From NCBI RefSeq assembly GCF_003991905.1, contig NZ_RSCL01000026.1, positions 1 to 64,000 on the forward strand: a stretch of DNA of 64,000 nt. Reading direction: 5' to 3'. A model generated the notes under the pieces. That model searched no databases and was not told where the DNA came from. It worked only from the letters and a program-made list of their open reading frames with translations. Below are positions 1 to 8,202 of this stretch, one piece after another; positions within the stretch are counted from its first letter, which is position 1; every line of letters starts with the position of its first letter. The stretch is from Dulcicalothrix desertica PCC 7102 (GTDB taxonomy: Bacteria > Cyanobacteriota > Cyanobacteriia > Cyanobacteriales > Nostocaceae). The position numbers and the translations under genes are program-made.

Positions 1-11
1 ATAGCTCTCTT

Positions 12-52
12 GTTCCCCCCTTATTAAGGGGGGTTAGGGGGGATCAAAAATC
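12..52. repeat. Dispersed C-rich/G-rich palindromic repeat, copy 1
   Basis: A CCCCCCTTATTAAGGGGGG palindrome is followed by TTAGGGGGGATC. The same unit recurs at about 3424-3470, 3506-3537, 4626-4660 and 4716-4747. When read through as coding sequence it gives PPxPLNKGG. It is a dispersed intergenic repeat of a type common in filamentous cyanobacteria. Confidence 0.8.
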
Positions 53-110
53 TGCGTCAACACATCAAAACTAATGACACAGACTACTAGTAAAAATTTT
101 ACCGTGATTA

Positions 111-141
111 AAAGCCCCCGAAGAACGTATCGAGGGCTTGA
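111..141 (-). terminator. Hairpin terminator for the first DUF2887 gene
   Basis: On the minus strand an AAGCCCTCGA arm pairs with TCGGGGGCTT and is followed by TTTT. It sits just past the stop codon of the minus-strand nuclease gene at 154. A nearly identical sequence lies at about 2950-2980, after the collapsed third copy, so the terminator was duplicated with the gene. Confidence 0.65.
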
Positions 142-153
142 AAAATTGAAAAA

Positions 154-1032
154 TTAGATTGCGCGCGCGTCCAACCAAGGTTGTAAATCAGCAAAAGAAG
201 TAAAATCCAATAAATCCTCACTCAAAGTTTCGAGAGTAGGTAACGGTAAACTTTCTATTTGCGCGCGCATCTCCTCAGATAATTCCTGCCCAAACCGTTT
301 CTTCAAAAGACGGGCAATGAGATTAACTGCTTGTTCTTCTCGTCCTTCTTCTCGTCCTTCTTCTCGTCCTTCTTCTCGTCCTTCTTCTCTAGCTTCCTGA
401 TAAACTCGTGTTTGTTTAAGTGTTATGCCCAACATAGTATCTATATCCTTTCGACTTAATTTTTCAAACTTGCTAACCATTATCGATGTCACTATCTCAA
501 TTATGGCACCACTCAATGCTTCCGATTCTTGCTGTGAGCGTGAGAGTAAATATTTCGCTTCCGAAGGCGCCCTCTTTTTACTCAACGTAGTCAGAACCAT
601 TAATGCGACCCATATCGGGAGCTTGCGTATATTCCCTAGTTTATTCAAATATACTATATGCACTTGCCCGCCATTGAGAAACGAGCGATGTGGATGAAGA
701 TTACTTTGCTCTACACCCTTTGACGGATAAATTACAACGGCTTGCCAGTCACTAAATTTTTCGCGGTTGCGGTAGAAGTATATTGAGGATTCAGCAGTTA
801 ATCTTTCATATAACATCTCGTCCTTCTGGAATTGGACTTCGCAAAAATACACAGTTCCAGGTTGTTTGCTTTCGGGTGGCAAGAATATGCCATCAATTTC
901 AAATTTCGACTCTTTTATAACAACACTATCAAATCTGTAAGCGTCTGTATTGGGCGGTGGTGTCTTAAGTAATTCAAATAGTATCGATGGATATCGTTGG
1001 AAAAGTTCGTAAAATATTGAGTTTCGTTTCAT
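154..1032 (-). CDS. Rpn family nuclease, DUF2887/DUF4351 (copy 1)
   Basis: A 292-residue protein of the Rpn (recombination-promoting nuclease, PD-(D/E)XK) type, in the DUF2887 branch that is abundant in cyanobacteria. The N-terminal nuclease part shows the D of FEIDGIFLPP near residue 47 and the ExQ of YFCEVQFQ near 66-68, which fit the metal-binding core. A charged linker of repeated EEGR units follows near residues 215-235, encoded by a 12-bp in-frame minisatellite. The C-terminal 45 residues, ending in DLQPWL, match DUF4351. Rpn proteins cut DNA and have been linked to recombination and phage defence; the role here is inferred. It is a close paralogue of the next gene, about 75-80 % identical by eye, with the same upstream and downstream sequence, so this is a tandem duplication. 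Confidence 0.85.
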   Translation of the reverse strand: MKRNSIFYELFQRYPSILFELLKTPPPNTDAYRFDSVVIKESKFEIDGIFLPPESKQPGTVYFCEVQFQKDEMLYERLTAESSIYFYRNREKFSDWQAVVIYPSKGVEQSNLHPHRSFLNGGQVHIVYLNKLGNIRKLPIWVALMVLTTLSKKRAPSEAKYLLSRSQQESEALSGAIIEIVTSIMVSKFEKLSRKDIDTMLGITLKQTRVYQEAREEGREEGREEGREEGREEQAVNLIARLLKKRFGQELSEEMRAQIESLPLPTLETLSEDLLDFTSFADLQPWLDARAI

Positions 1033-1122
1033 TTATTCACCCTGGTAACAATATTTTTAGTATTCCGATACACAAGCCAAAGTTACGCGATTTCAGCACT
1101 TTACAGCTTAATAGCGCGAAAA

Positions 1123-2001
1123 TCAGATTACCCTCGTGTCCAACCAAGGTTGTAAATCAGCGAAAGAACTAAAATCCAATAAATCCTCTGTCAAATTTTC
1201 AAGATTAGGTAAGGGTAAACTCTCTAGTCGCTGGCGCATCTCTTCAGATAATTCCTGCCCAAATCGTTTCTTTAAAAGACGGGCGATGAAATTGACTGCT
1301 TGTTCTTCTCGTCCTTCTTCTCGTCCTTCTTCTCGCCCTTCTTCTCGTCCTTCTTCTCTAGCTTCTTGGTAAACTCGTGTTTCCTTTATTGTTATGCCTA
1401 ACATAGTATCTATTTCGTTTCTACTCAGTTGTTCAAACTTGTAAACCATTATCGACGTTACCACCTCAAGTACGGCGCCACTTGAAACTTCCGGTTCTTG
1501 TCGTGAGCGTTCGAGCAAATATCTTGCTTCTGTTGGCGCCACTGTTTCATTGAGCGTAGTCAACACCATTACAGCAACCCAAATTGGGAGTTTGCGAATA
1601 TCCCCTAGTTCATCTAAATAAACTCTATGTACTTGCCCGCCATTAAGATACGAGCGATGTGGGTAAACATTACTTTGTTCTACACTTTTCGATGGATAAA
1701 TTACAACAGCTTGCCAGTCACTGAATTTTGAACGGTTGCGATAAAAGTACAGATGAGATTCAGCAAAAAATTTTTCATATAACATCTCATCCTTCTCGAA
1801 CTGTGCTTCACAAAAATATACAGTTCCAGTTGTCTCGGTTGCTGGTGGCAATAATATACCATCAATTTCAAATTTTGGTTCTTTGACAGCGACACAATCA
1901 AATCTGTAAGCGTCTGCGTTTAATGGTGGCGTTTTGAGTAATTGAAATAGTGCAGATGGATATTGCTGGAAAAGTTTGTAAAATATAGAGTCTCGCTTCA
2001 T
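1123..2001 (-). CDS. Rpn family nuclease, DUF2887/DUF4351 (copy 2)
   Basis: A second 292-residue DUF2887 protein with the same layout as its neighbour: nuclease core with FEIDGILLPP and YFCEAQFE, an EEGR-repeat linker, then DUF4351 ending in DLQPWL. The E of the ExQ pair is kept. The product is probably a Mg-dependent DNA endonuclease (known for the family). The gap to the downstream copy is only 90 bp. Inside the gene an in-frame ATG (MVYKFEQLSR) is preceded by a GAGGTGG sequence about 11 bases upstream. That could allow a separate C-terminal product, as reported for some Rpn genes, but this is speculative. Confidence 0.85.
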   Translation of the reverse strand: MKRDSIFYKLFQQYPSALFQLLKTPPLNADAYRFDCVAVKEPKFEIDGILLPPATETTGTVYFCEAQFEKDEMLYEKFFAESHLYFYRNRSKFSDWQAVVIYPSKSVEQSNVYPHRSYLNGGQVHRVYLDELGDIRKLPIWVAVMVLTTLNETVAPTEARYLLERSRQEPEVSSGAVLEVVTSIMVYKFEQLSRNEIDTMLGITIKETRVYQEAREEGREEGREEGREEGREEQAVNFIARLLKKRFGQELSEEMRQRLESLPLPNLENLTEDLLDFSSFADLQPWLDTRVI

Positions 2002-2191
2002 TACCCTGATAATAATATTGTTTGCGCCTCAATAAGAGGATAAACTCAAGCTTTTTAAAGCTTTAATATTAATATATTACTATAAATAGTATTTAAACTT
2101 TAATTAATTATGACAGATATTGTACTGGCATAACTAGATTATTATGCTGTTTTAAATATGCTTTAAATGTGAAAAAATAATTTTCATTAGT

Positions 2192-2551
2192 TTACAATAC
2201 TAATGGCTGTTTACATTCAATATAGGCTATTAATACTATATTTTCTGGACACAATGCTACCGAGGCGTTTGATTGTTTTAATTTTTGTTCGATTTGACGT
2301 GCATAGTTTTTAGATATTATTGGTTCGTAAGAGCGGTAATAATCTTTTTTATATATATTTCTGTATATGCTCCACTTAGCTCTTGTTATTATTTGATATC
2401 TTTTAGCAAGGGCGCCTATATAATCGATAGGAACATTTTGCTCTGTCAACTCCTGTGCTATGTAACTACCTGCTGTACAAAGTCCTTGAAGGTTTCTTGA
2501 CCAGGATGTTTTGTTTAATACATCATATTCTGTAATATATGCAAGTTTCAT
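2192..2551 (-). pseudogene. Truncated family 4-like glycosyltransferase, N-terminal fragment
   Basis: 119 residues resemble the first third of a GT4-type glycosyltransferase: an MKLAYITEYD start, a YIAQEL helix, VDYIG-type spacing, and an end in IAYIECKQPLVL. In full-length proteins that last stretch continues into the donor-binding domain. Here translation stops directly and no downstream continuation is present in the following 190 bases. I infer a gene remnant left after deletion. It lies between Rpn copies 2 and 3, so it may have been cut by the rearrangement that copied them. It is unlikely to be active. Confidence 0.6.
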
Positions 2552-2574
2552 AATTGTTCAACAATACAAGTATA

Positions 2575-2668
2575 TTTCCCAAGCAGGCGCCGGGTATTGT
2601 TATTGTTCCCAAGTATTATTCCCAAACAGGCGCCGTGTAATGTTATTTTTTCCAAGTGGGCGCCGGAT
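2575..2668. repeat. Three short repeats, each centred on GGCGCC
   Basis: Three imperfect units of the pattern CCAAnnnGGCGCCGnnTAATG-TT occur about 42 and 35 bases apart. Each has the hexamer GGCGCC at its centre. The surrounding stretch from 2552 to 2984 has no gene that I can support. It also holds a C-rich/G-rich hairpin sequence at about 2690-2785 and the terminator copy near 2950-2980. Confidence 0.6.
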
Positions 2669-2984
2669 AATGATTGTTATATGTAAAAAACCTAACCCCC
2701 ATTCCAGAGTTCCCTTCAAGGAAAGGCAGAACAAATTTACTCTCCTCTCCTCGTAGGAGAGGGGTTGGGGGAGAGGTTCTTAACAGGCATGAAAAACAAG
2801 TTGATTGACCCTCTAACCAAGTTGGTAAATCAGCACGTTAATTTTATATCTCGCTCACGTAATTTATTTCCATAAATACGCTTTGTTCGCGGCTTGTAAA
2901 GCAAATTATAGAAACAACGGGCGCCTCTGCTTAAAATTTTACCCTTATTAAAAGCCCCCGAAGAACGTATCGAGGCTTGAAAAA

Positions 2985-3240
2985 TTAGATCGCCCGCGCG
3001 TCCAACCAAGGTTGTAAATTATCCAAAGATGTAAAATCTAATAAATCCTCACTCAAAGTTTCAAGAGTAGGTAACGGTAAACTTTCTATTTGCGCGCGCG
3101 CCTCTTCTGATACTTGCTGCCCAAACCGTAATACAATCAAAGCTGTAAGCGTCCGCATTTGCTGGTGGCGCCTTAAGTAATTCAAACAGTACAAATGGAT
3201 ACTGTTGGAAAAGTTTATAAAATATTGAGTCTCGTTTCAT
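2985..3240 (-). pseudogene. Rpn/DUF2887 copy 3, collapsed by an internal deletion
   Basis: The first about 39 residues (MKRDSIFYKLFQQYPFVLFE onward to SFDCI) and the last about 45 residues (FGQQVSEEARAQ to PWLDARAI) of a DUF2887 protein are joined near 3122-3132. The join is out of frame. About 190 codons, including the whole nuclease core and the EEGR linker, are missing. The upstream 150 bases (3241-3384) match the upstream region of copy 2, and the downstream hairpin matches copy 1. This was therefore a full third copy that lost its centre. Confidence 0.85.
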
Positions 3241-3423
3241 TACCCACCCTGGTAACAATATTGCTGATACCTCATTACAGAGGTAAAGTTCAAGTTTCTT
3301 AAAACTTTCATATAAATATATTACTCTGATTAAATATTTTAATTTTGAGCAATTATGACAGAAATAATACTGGCATAAACGCATAATTATATGATTGCAA
3401 ATATGATGTTTATATTAACAATA

Positions 3424-3537
3424 AATCCCCCCAACCTCCCTTAATAAGGGGGCTAAGAGGTGAGTCAAATTCTTTTATAATAAAGCGCTAAAATACCCTT
3501 ATTATCTCCCCCTTATTAAGGGGGGCTAGGGGGGATT
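3424..3537. repeat. Dispersed C-rich/G-rich repeat, copies 2 and 3
   Basis: Two copies of the palindromic repeat seen at 12-52 lie back to back, at about 3424-3470 and 3506-3537. The second one ends within a few bases of the stop codon of the following minus-strand glycosyltransferase. Confidence 0.75.
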
Positions 3538-3538
3538 T

Positions 3539-4525
3539 TCAAGGATAATTAACTTTGATATAACCAAAAAATGTACTCGTATCCGAAAGACGAGGAAATT
3601 TATTTAATAAGTCAGTTGCACTTTTTGGAGATAAAAACGACATCGCAGCTAGTTTTAATAAAGCTTTATATAATATTGGTTTAAATAGCAGAGTTTTATC
3701 ATATTTAACTGCTGTAACTAAAAACCTTACAGCAATTTTAGCATTATGTTGACCAGGTGGCGCCGAGAGTGCTTTATGACTAAGATATTTATATAGGTTT
3801 GCGATGCTAACTGATTTTAAATGCTGATACTGCAATGCTTTGGGATGTGCATAAGCTCGTTCAATAACTTGCAAGTTTGCTTTTTCTAGCCCCAATACAT
3901 TAGAAGACATAGAACTTGCAGAAATACGGTATAAAACTTGTACTTTTTTTACTACAACAAAATCACCTAATGCAGCTAAACGAAACCATAAATCAGTATC
4001 TTGCGCGTTAGAAAGCGAACCGTCAAAACCACCTACTTCTGTAAATGCTTCAGCACGTATCATCACATTTGAACCGCTTCCAATAAAGTCATCTAAAAGC
4101 AGTTGTGCAAAAACATCACTTGACCACGCTGCATGACTACATGGACGCAAAAATTTATCATTCTCATCTATCGCATCAGTAAAACTATAAGCCACAACAC
4201 TATTACTTTCCACTAAGGCATTGTACTGTGCTTCGAGCTTATCCGGCGCCCAAATATCATCAGCATCTAAAAAGCTAATAAATTTACCTAAACAATGTTC
4301 AAATCCACGATTACGATTAACTGCAACATTTGCTTTGGGATATGAGTATACACGAAGTCGAGAATCTTTAATTTGTGAAATTATTGAAAATGTAGAATCA
4401 GTTGATCCTGCGTCAATTACGATTAATTCAAAATCTGTTAAAGTTTGTTTTAATACACTATTAATTGTTCTTTTTATAGTTGTTTCGCCGTTATATACTG
4501 GAATTATTACTGAGACAATAGGCAT
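3539..4525 (-). CDS. Family 2 glycosyltransferase
   Basis: A 328-residue GT-A fold glycosyltransferase. The N-terminus (VSVIIPVYNGETTIKRTINS) is the classical nucleotide-sugar binding start. A DADD motif near residue 91 supplies the metal-binding DXD, and an acceptor-side WxRxA-like segment (DTDLWFRLAALGD) lies near 187. The C-terminal 100 residues are helical without clear membrane spans, so the enzyme is probably cytoplasmic or peripheral. It is probably involved in exopolysaccharide synthesis together with the HpsE-like enzyme next to it. The sugar and acceptor cannot be read from sequence. The stop codon directly abuts a dispersed repeat. Confidence 0.85.
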   Translation of the reverse strand: MPIVSVIIPVYNGETTIKRTINSVLKQTLTDFELIVIDAGSTDSTFSIISQIKDSRLRVYSYPKANVAVNRNRGFEHCLGKFISFLDADDIWAPDKLEAQYNALVESNSVVAYSFTDAIDENDKFLRPCSHAAWSSDVFAQLLLDDFIGSGSNVMIRAEAFTEVGGFDGSLSNAQDTDLWFRLAALGDFVVVKKVQVLYRISASSMSSNVLGLEKANLQVIERAYAHPKALQYQHLKSVSIANLYKYLSHKALSAPPGQHNAKIAVRFLVTAVKYDKTLLFKPILYKALLKLAAMSFLSPKSATDLLNKFPRLSDTSTFFGYIKVNYP

Positions 4526-4625
4526 ATAATATCAATTAAATAAAATATAATTGATATGCTAATTTGAATCAACTGCTAAACGGCTCAGTTAATTTGCGGA
4601 TTTGTTTGTGAAATTATTATATAAA

Positions 4626-4747
4626 AATCCCCCCTAGCCCCCCTTAATAAGGGGGGGACAGGACAATAAAGTATTTTTAGCTGTTATGAAGTAAGAGTAA
4701 AAATGAGCTATCTTAAGCCCCCCTTATTAAGGGGGGTTGGGGGGATT
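4626..4747. repeat. Dispersed C-rich/G-rich repeat, copies 4 and 5
   Basis: Two further copies of the palindrome lie at about 4626-4660 and 4716-4747. The second overlaps the 3' end of the HpsE-like gene and encodes its last residues. Confidence 0.75.
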
Positions 4748-5697
4748 AAACCCAGAATTATGTTCCTAAACAAATAAAATGGACTGATAAAAGTACCAAG
4801 TAGCCTTTCCATCTCACAAGCCACTAAAATATCACTTTCTATCACCTTATAATTACGGATAAAATACACCAATAACTTCCGAGAATCATTCAGTACATAC
4901 ACAAAAAAAGCAAAAGGTCTCTGCCAAGCATTGAGTAACAGCATTCTTAAATAAAACCGCGCTAACCCAACACCACGCATCAAATTAACTAAATAATTCC
5001 TTTCCAGGCGCCATGCCGGAATAACATGGTCAACTTCCATAGCTGGGTTATACCAAATTTCCCAACCAGCAGCATGAATATAAAACAAAGCCTCTGCATC
5101 TTCGCTACCTATCATCGAACCACCAACTCGACCCACTAAAAACAACTTCGCAGGCACATTATCTTTCCATGCATCCCGACGAACTACCAAACCTGCAGAT
5201 GGAGGAAACCCTTTACGGCGAGGTTCAAATACATGAGGTTTATCACCACGTTCGGTAATAGCTAAGTAAAAAAGCAGTGACTTCAAATTCTCTGGTGGTT
5301 CAACCTCAAAGTCTCCGTGAATTTGACTAGCAATAGCTCCTGCTAGAGGGTATTCCTGAATAAACTTATACGCCTCTAATATCCAAGTCTCATAAGGCAA
5401 ATTATCATCATCCAAAAACCCAACTATTTCCCCCTCTGCCTCTATAATCGCGCGCTGACGTGCATAAGCGGCGCCTTGTTCACATTCCAAACAATAACGC
5501 AACTGTGCCGGATGGCGCCAATTTTCCTGATACTCTTGAACTAACTTCGCCGTTCCATCACTACTATTATTATCAACAATAATTATTTCCCAACTCAGAT
5601 GCTCAACACCAGTCTGAATCTGTAATTTCTCCAACACCTCCGGTAAACGACAGGCACCATTATAAGTAGGGATAGCAACAGTAAAGTCAACAGTCAT
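4708..5697 (-). CDS. hpsE: HpsE-like hormogonium polysaccharide glycosyltransferase
   Basis: A 329-residue family 2 glycosyltransferase. The N-terminal FTVAIPTYNGA, the DNNSSDGT loop near residue 43, the GFLDDDN metal motif near 95 and the AGWEIWYNPAMEVDH block near 208 resemble HpsE of Nostoc punctiforme as I remember it. That enzyme helps make the polysaccharide secreted by gliding hormogonia. The C-terminus carries a short hydrophobic segment (FISPFYLFRNIILGLI). The final residues, PPTPLNKGGLR, are translated from an inserted dispersed repeat, so the natural end was probably replaced. The enzyme is most likely membrane-associated on the cytoplasmic side. It could instead be a paralogue within the hps set. 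Confidence 0.7.
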   Translation of the reverse strand: MTVDFTVAIPTYNGACRLPEVLEKLQIQTGVEHLSWEIIIVDNNSSDGTAKLVQEYQENWRHPAQLRYCLECEQGAAYARQRAIIEAEGEIVGFLDDDNLPYETWILEAYKFIQEYPLAGAIASQIHGDFEVEPPENLKSLLFYLAITERGDKPHVFEPRRKGFPPSAGLVVRRDAWKDNVPAKLFLVGRVGGSMIGSEDAEALFYIHAAGWEIWYNPAMEVDHVIPAWRLERNYLVNLMRGVGLARFYLRMLLLNAWQRPFAFFVYVLNDSRKLLVYFIRNYKVIESDILVACEMERLLGTFISPFYLFRNIILGLIPPTPLNKGGLR

Positions 5698-5798
5698 AAT
5701 ATCAAGGCATAAGTCCTATAACTCTAGTATGCCCAGTTCTAATTGTGAAATTTCCATAACTTTATCTGATTTAGGTTTGTAGTAGTGTATTAATGGGT

Positions 5799-5832
5799 CT
5801 ACAGTAATTGTCCGGTGGTGATGGCAATTACT
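5799..5832. repeat. Inverted repeat / hairpin
   Basis: ACAGTAATTGTC and GGCAATTACTGT form an 11 of 12 bp stem with a 10-base loop. It lies between the HpsE-like gene and the end of the next minus-strand gene. It may end transcription of the latter, but there is no clear T tract. Confidence 0.55.
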
Positions 5833-5851
5833 GTATTAACCCGCCCTTACT

Positions 5852-6844
5852 TTAAACGCGCGCGAGCCAGTTCTTTAAATCCGTAATTGAATTAAAATTT
5901 AAGTGCGCTTTGATCAAATCATCTAAGCGTTGTGTAGAAAGACCTTGAATACGTTCCCGCTGACCTTGACTTAAGTTCCCTAAACGAGATTCAAGTAGGA
6001 ACAGAGCTACGGATGCAGCATGTTCTTGCTTACCTAGTTGTCTACCTAGTTCTGTGCCTTCTTCCCTACCTTCTTCCCTACCTAGTTGTCTACCTATTTG
6101 TATACCTTCTTCCTTACCCTTCTCTATACCTTTTTCCATCCAGCTAGTAACAATTTCCATAACTTGCTCCTTCTGTTTTGGTTCTATGGTAGCAATTTGT
6201 TGATTAAACATTTCTTCCTCCTCTGTATTTAGTTTAAGGTAAGTATCGATAAATACGGAGATTTGATTAACTAACGCTTGATTTAAGCCTAATGAGGCAA
6301 GTAACTGTAGTGATACTAACTTTACCGTTGGACGTTCGTTAGCATCCATCTGCATTTTCGACATCAAAGCGCTTGCAACAGGGTTTTGGATATTCGCAAA
6401 GTCTTGCCAGTTGAGTTGATTTAACTGAACTACTTCATAATCAAACTGTATGACACTTTTGCCTCTCACACTGATGTTGAAAGACGATGGTTGCTTGGTC
6501 ATCGGTACATCATGAGAGAAGATGATAATTGGCAATATTGGAACACCATTCAGCTTATACAAATCAGCATAGTAACAAAACATACGTTCACCCAAGTCTT
6601 TTGGGATATAAGACTGATGCTCGATGTGTATAATAAATAGCGTTTCCTCATTTTGATATTTCGCTTGGACTAATATATCTACAATCTTTTTATCACCTTT
6701 CCTCAAATCTGTAAGTATCTCTTGTGGTAAAAATGTTATAGAGTCTTTATCCAAAACACTACTGATATCTGGAAAGAACAATTCAATAAACTCAGGAAAG
6801 AAATTTTGAATTAACTTCTTAAATAAGCTATCGTGGTCAATCAT
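5852..6844 (-). CDS. Rpn-like PD-(D/E)XK nuclease with DUF4351
   Basis: A 330-residue protein starting at the ATG at 6844 (MIDHDSLFKKLI), which matches family starts. An upstream extension of 33 hydrophobic codons is unlike the family and I left it out. The nuclease core shows D near residue 55 (KKIVDILVQAKY) and IHIEHQ near 72. A linker rich in KGKEEG, GRQLGREEG and GTELGRQLG units follows, then a C-terminal DUF4351 block ending in DLKNWL. It is a distant relative of the DUF2887 proteins to its left and shares their overall plan of nuclease, charged glycine-rich linker and DUF4351. Role in recombination or defence is inferred. Confidence 0.8.
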   Translation of the reverse strand: MIDHDSLFKKLIQNFFPEFIELFFPDISSVLDKDSITFLPQEILTDLRKGDKKIVDILVQAKYQNEETLFIIHIEHQSYIPKDLGERMFCYYADLYKLNGVPILPIIIFSHDVPMTKQPSSFNISVRGKSVIQFDYEVVQLNQLNWQDFANIQNPVASALMSKMQMDANERPTVKLVSLQLLASLGLNQALVNQISVFIDTYLKLNTEEEEMFNQQIATIEPKQKEQVMEIVTSWMEKGIEKGKEEGIQIGRQLGREEGREEGTELGRQLGKQEHAASVALFLLESRLGNLSQGQRERIQGLSTQRLDDLIKAHLNFNSITDLKNWLARV

Positions 6845-7011
6845 GAACTCAATTCCACTTTTTGTGCAACCTGGATAGTACGCAATTATCAAACATAGAA
6901 TATTCAATATACAAATTATTTTAGTAAGTCTTAATAATTCCAATTATCTAGGCATTGCCCATACATATAGAGGCGCCTAAACAACTATTTTCACCAAAAA
7001 TAAACAATCGT

Positions 7012-7041
7012 AAAAAACCCGCCTTTTACTGAACGGCAGGT
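7012..7041 (-). terminator. Rho-independent terminator
   Basis: On the minus strand ACCTGCC pairs with GGCGGGT and is followed by a run of T. It lies about 30 bases past the stop codon of the minus-strand gene at 7069. Confidence 0.6.
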
Positions 7042-7068
7042 ATCTGGCAATAATTTTTAGTATAAACA

Positions 7069-7314
7069 TTAATCAGCGATAACCTTTACTGATTTAATGC
7101 CTGTACTGCATTTTTGAATCAAAAGCCATTTTTTGGCATCTTTATCTAGGGTAGGTAAAACGCGGAAATTAAAAACATCTTGCCATGTTTCGGCGCCGTG
7201 TGTATTAACAAAATCCCACTCCATTGCATTAAACTGTTCGTAGTCCCGGTCACTAATAGCCGTAAACATTGGGATTACTGCGCTTAGTGGTATTTGTGTT
7301 GCTGTCTCACTCAT
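7069..7314 (-). CDS. Small conserved-type unknown protein
   Basis: An 81-residue soluble protein that I do not recognise. It is acidic-neutral, has a WDFVNTHGAETWQDVFNF core and no membrane span. It starts 11 bases after the stop codon of the ribbon-helix-helix gene on the same strand, and a terminator follows, so the two form a two-gene unit. That layout resembles a small regulatory or toxin-antitoxin pair, but no toxin fold is visible. Confidence 0.55.
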   Translation of the reverse strand: MSETATQIPLSAVIPMFTAISDRDYEQFNAMEWDFVNTHGAETWQDVFNFRVLPTLDKDAKKWLLIQKCSTGIKSVKVIAD

Positions 7315-7325
7315 CTAAATAACCC

Positions 7326-7553
7326 TCATCCAGTTTCCCTGTTTTTGTGTCGTTCTTTGTACTCATCAATTGATTTTTTAGTTAGGGCTAACACCAGTCC
7401 TGCGACAGTGCGATATTCGCGTTCTGCCCAGTCTTTTAAGACTTCGTACTCTTCATCACTGACTCGGATAGTTATAGACGGTTTTTTAGATGGCACGTTA
7501 TGACACTCAACAATAAATGCTGCACGACATCTATTATTATCTAGCTTTATCAC
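7326..7553 (-). CDS. Ribbon-helix-helix (CopG-like) DNA-binding protein
   Basis: 75 residues from the first possible start. The segment PSITIRVSDEEYEVLKDWAE is a CopG/Arc-type beta strand and first helix, followed by YRTVAGLVLALTKKSIDEY as the second helix. A GTG codon at the V of NVPSKKPSITIRV, preceded by a GAGTG sequence, would give a 56-residue protein and looks the more natural start. It is probably a homodimeric repressor. The next gene follows after 11 bases. Three copies of a 15-bp direct repeat lie 300-420 bp upstream and are possible binding sites. Confidence 0.7.
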   Translation of the reverse strand: MIKLDNNRCRAAFIVECHNVPSKKPSITIRVSDEEYEVLKDWAEREYRTVAGLVLALTKKSIDEYKERHKNRETG

Positions 7554-8202
7554 AAATCCTTCCAGTCACTTGCATTTCTTTGCACTTTACTAAAATTGAC
7601 TTAGAGTATTAAGAGGTGAACACCTGTTGATGATTATAACACCATAGCCAACTTGTGCAATTGCCACTCACGGAACGGCGCCTTTCGGTTATCTCAATTT
7701 TCTGTAGTAGATGGCGCCAGTATTTGCAGTTTCTTAGCAGCATGGTTGTTTGATGGTTATGAAAATTGTTGATTGGCTTACTAAATTTCAAGTAGCAATA
7801 TATACTCAATTTTGAAATACAATTATTATGCGCTATTTTTTCAAACTCACTTCCGCTATTTTCTTAACCTTAGAAGCTGTAAAGCCTATTATCTCGTAGA
7901 GAGGTCAATTTTTTAGCTACAAATTGCCTTTTTCACTTCCGCTATTTTGTCAAACCCACTTCCGCTATTTTTCCAACCCAAAAGCCACAACCCTTAATTT
8001 ACCGTAGCACATTAAAGTTGATAATTTTTTCATACTGACTTATATAATTAGATCTATTGTAATAAATTACACTTTTGCCTAAGTCTTTTTTACTAAATTA
8101 CTGTTATTGTTTAAAGGTTTGTATGTTGGGTGAAGGCACAGAGTACACGAACAAAATATAAAATTATGTTGGGTTCTGTTCCTCCACCCAACCTACGAAT
8201 AA
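7554..8202. other. Gene-poor AT-rich stretch with direct repeats
   Basis: No supported gene lies here. The stretch holds two GGCGCC sites near 7677 and 7712 and three copies of CACTTCCGCTATTTT, listed separately. It also holds a weak inverted sequence (TTGGGTGAAGG against CCACCCAAC) at about 8127-8195, near the end of the fic gene. The rest is AT-rich without visible structure. Confidence 0.5.
7848..7972 (+). repeat. Three direct copies of CACTTCCGCTATTTT
   Basis: Perfect 15-bp copies start at 7848, 7934 and 7958, and a half copy (CGCTATTTTT) lies at 7831. The spacings are 86 and 24 bp. They resemble iterons or operators and lie upstream of the ribbon-helix-helix gene. Confidence 0.7.

Noticed and set aside
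2511-2756. Plus-strand frame over the GGCGCC-centred repeats
   Set aside because: It is composed of repeat units and of the C-rich hairpin, has no domain, and starts inside the truncated glycosyltransferase on the other strand.
6845-6943. N-terminal extension of the Rpn-like protein
   Set aside because: The 33 hydrophobic residues are unlike any family start, and the ATG at 6844 matches the expected N-terminus.
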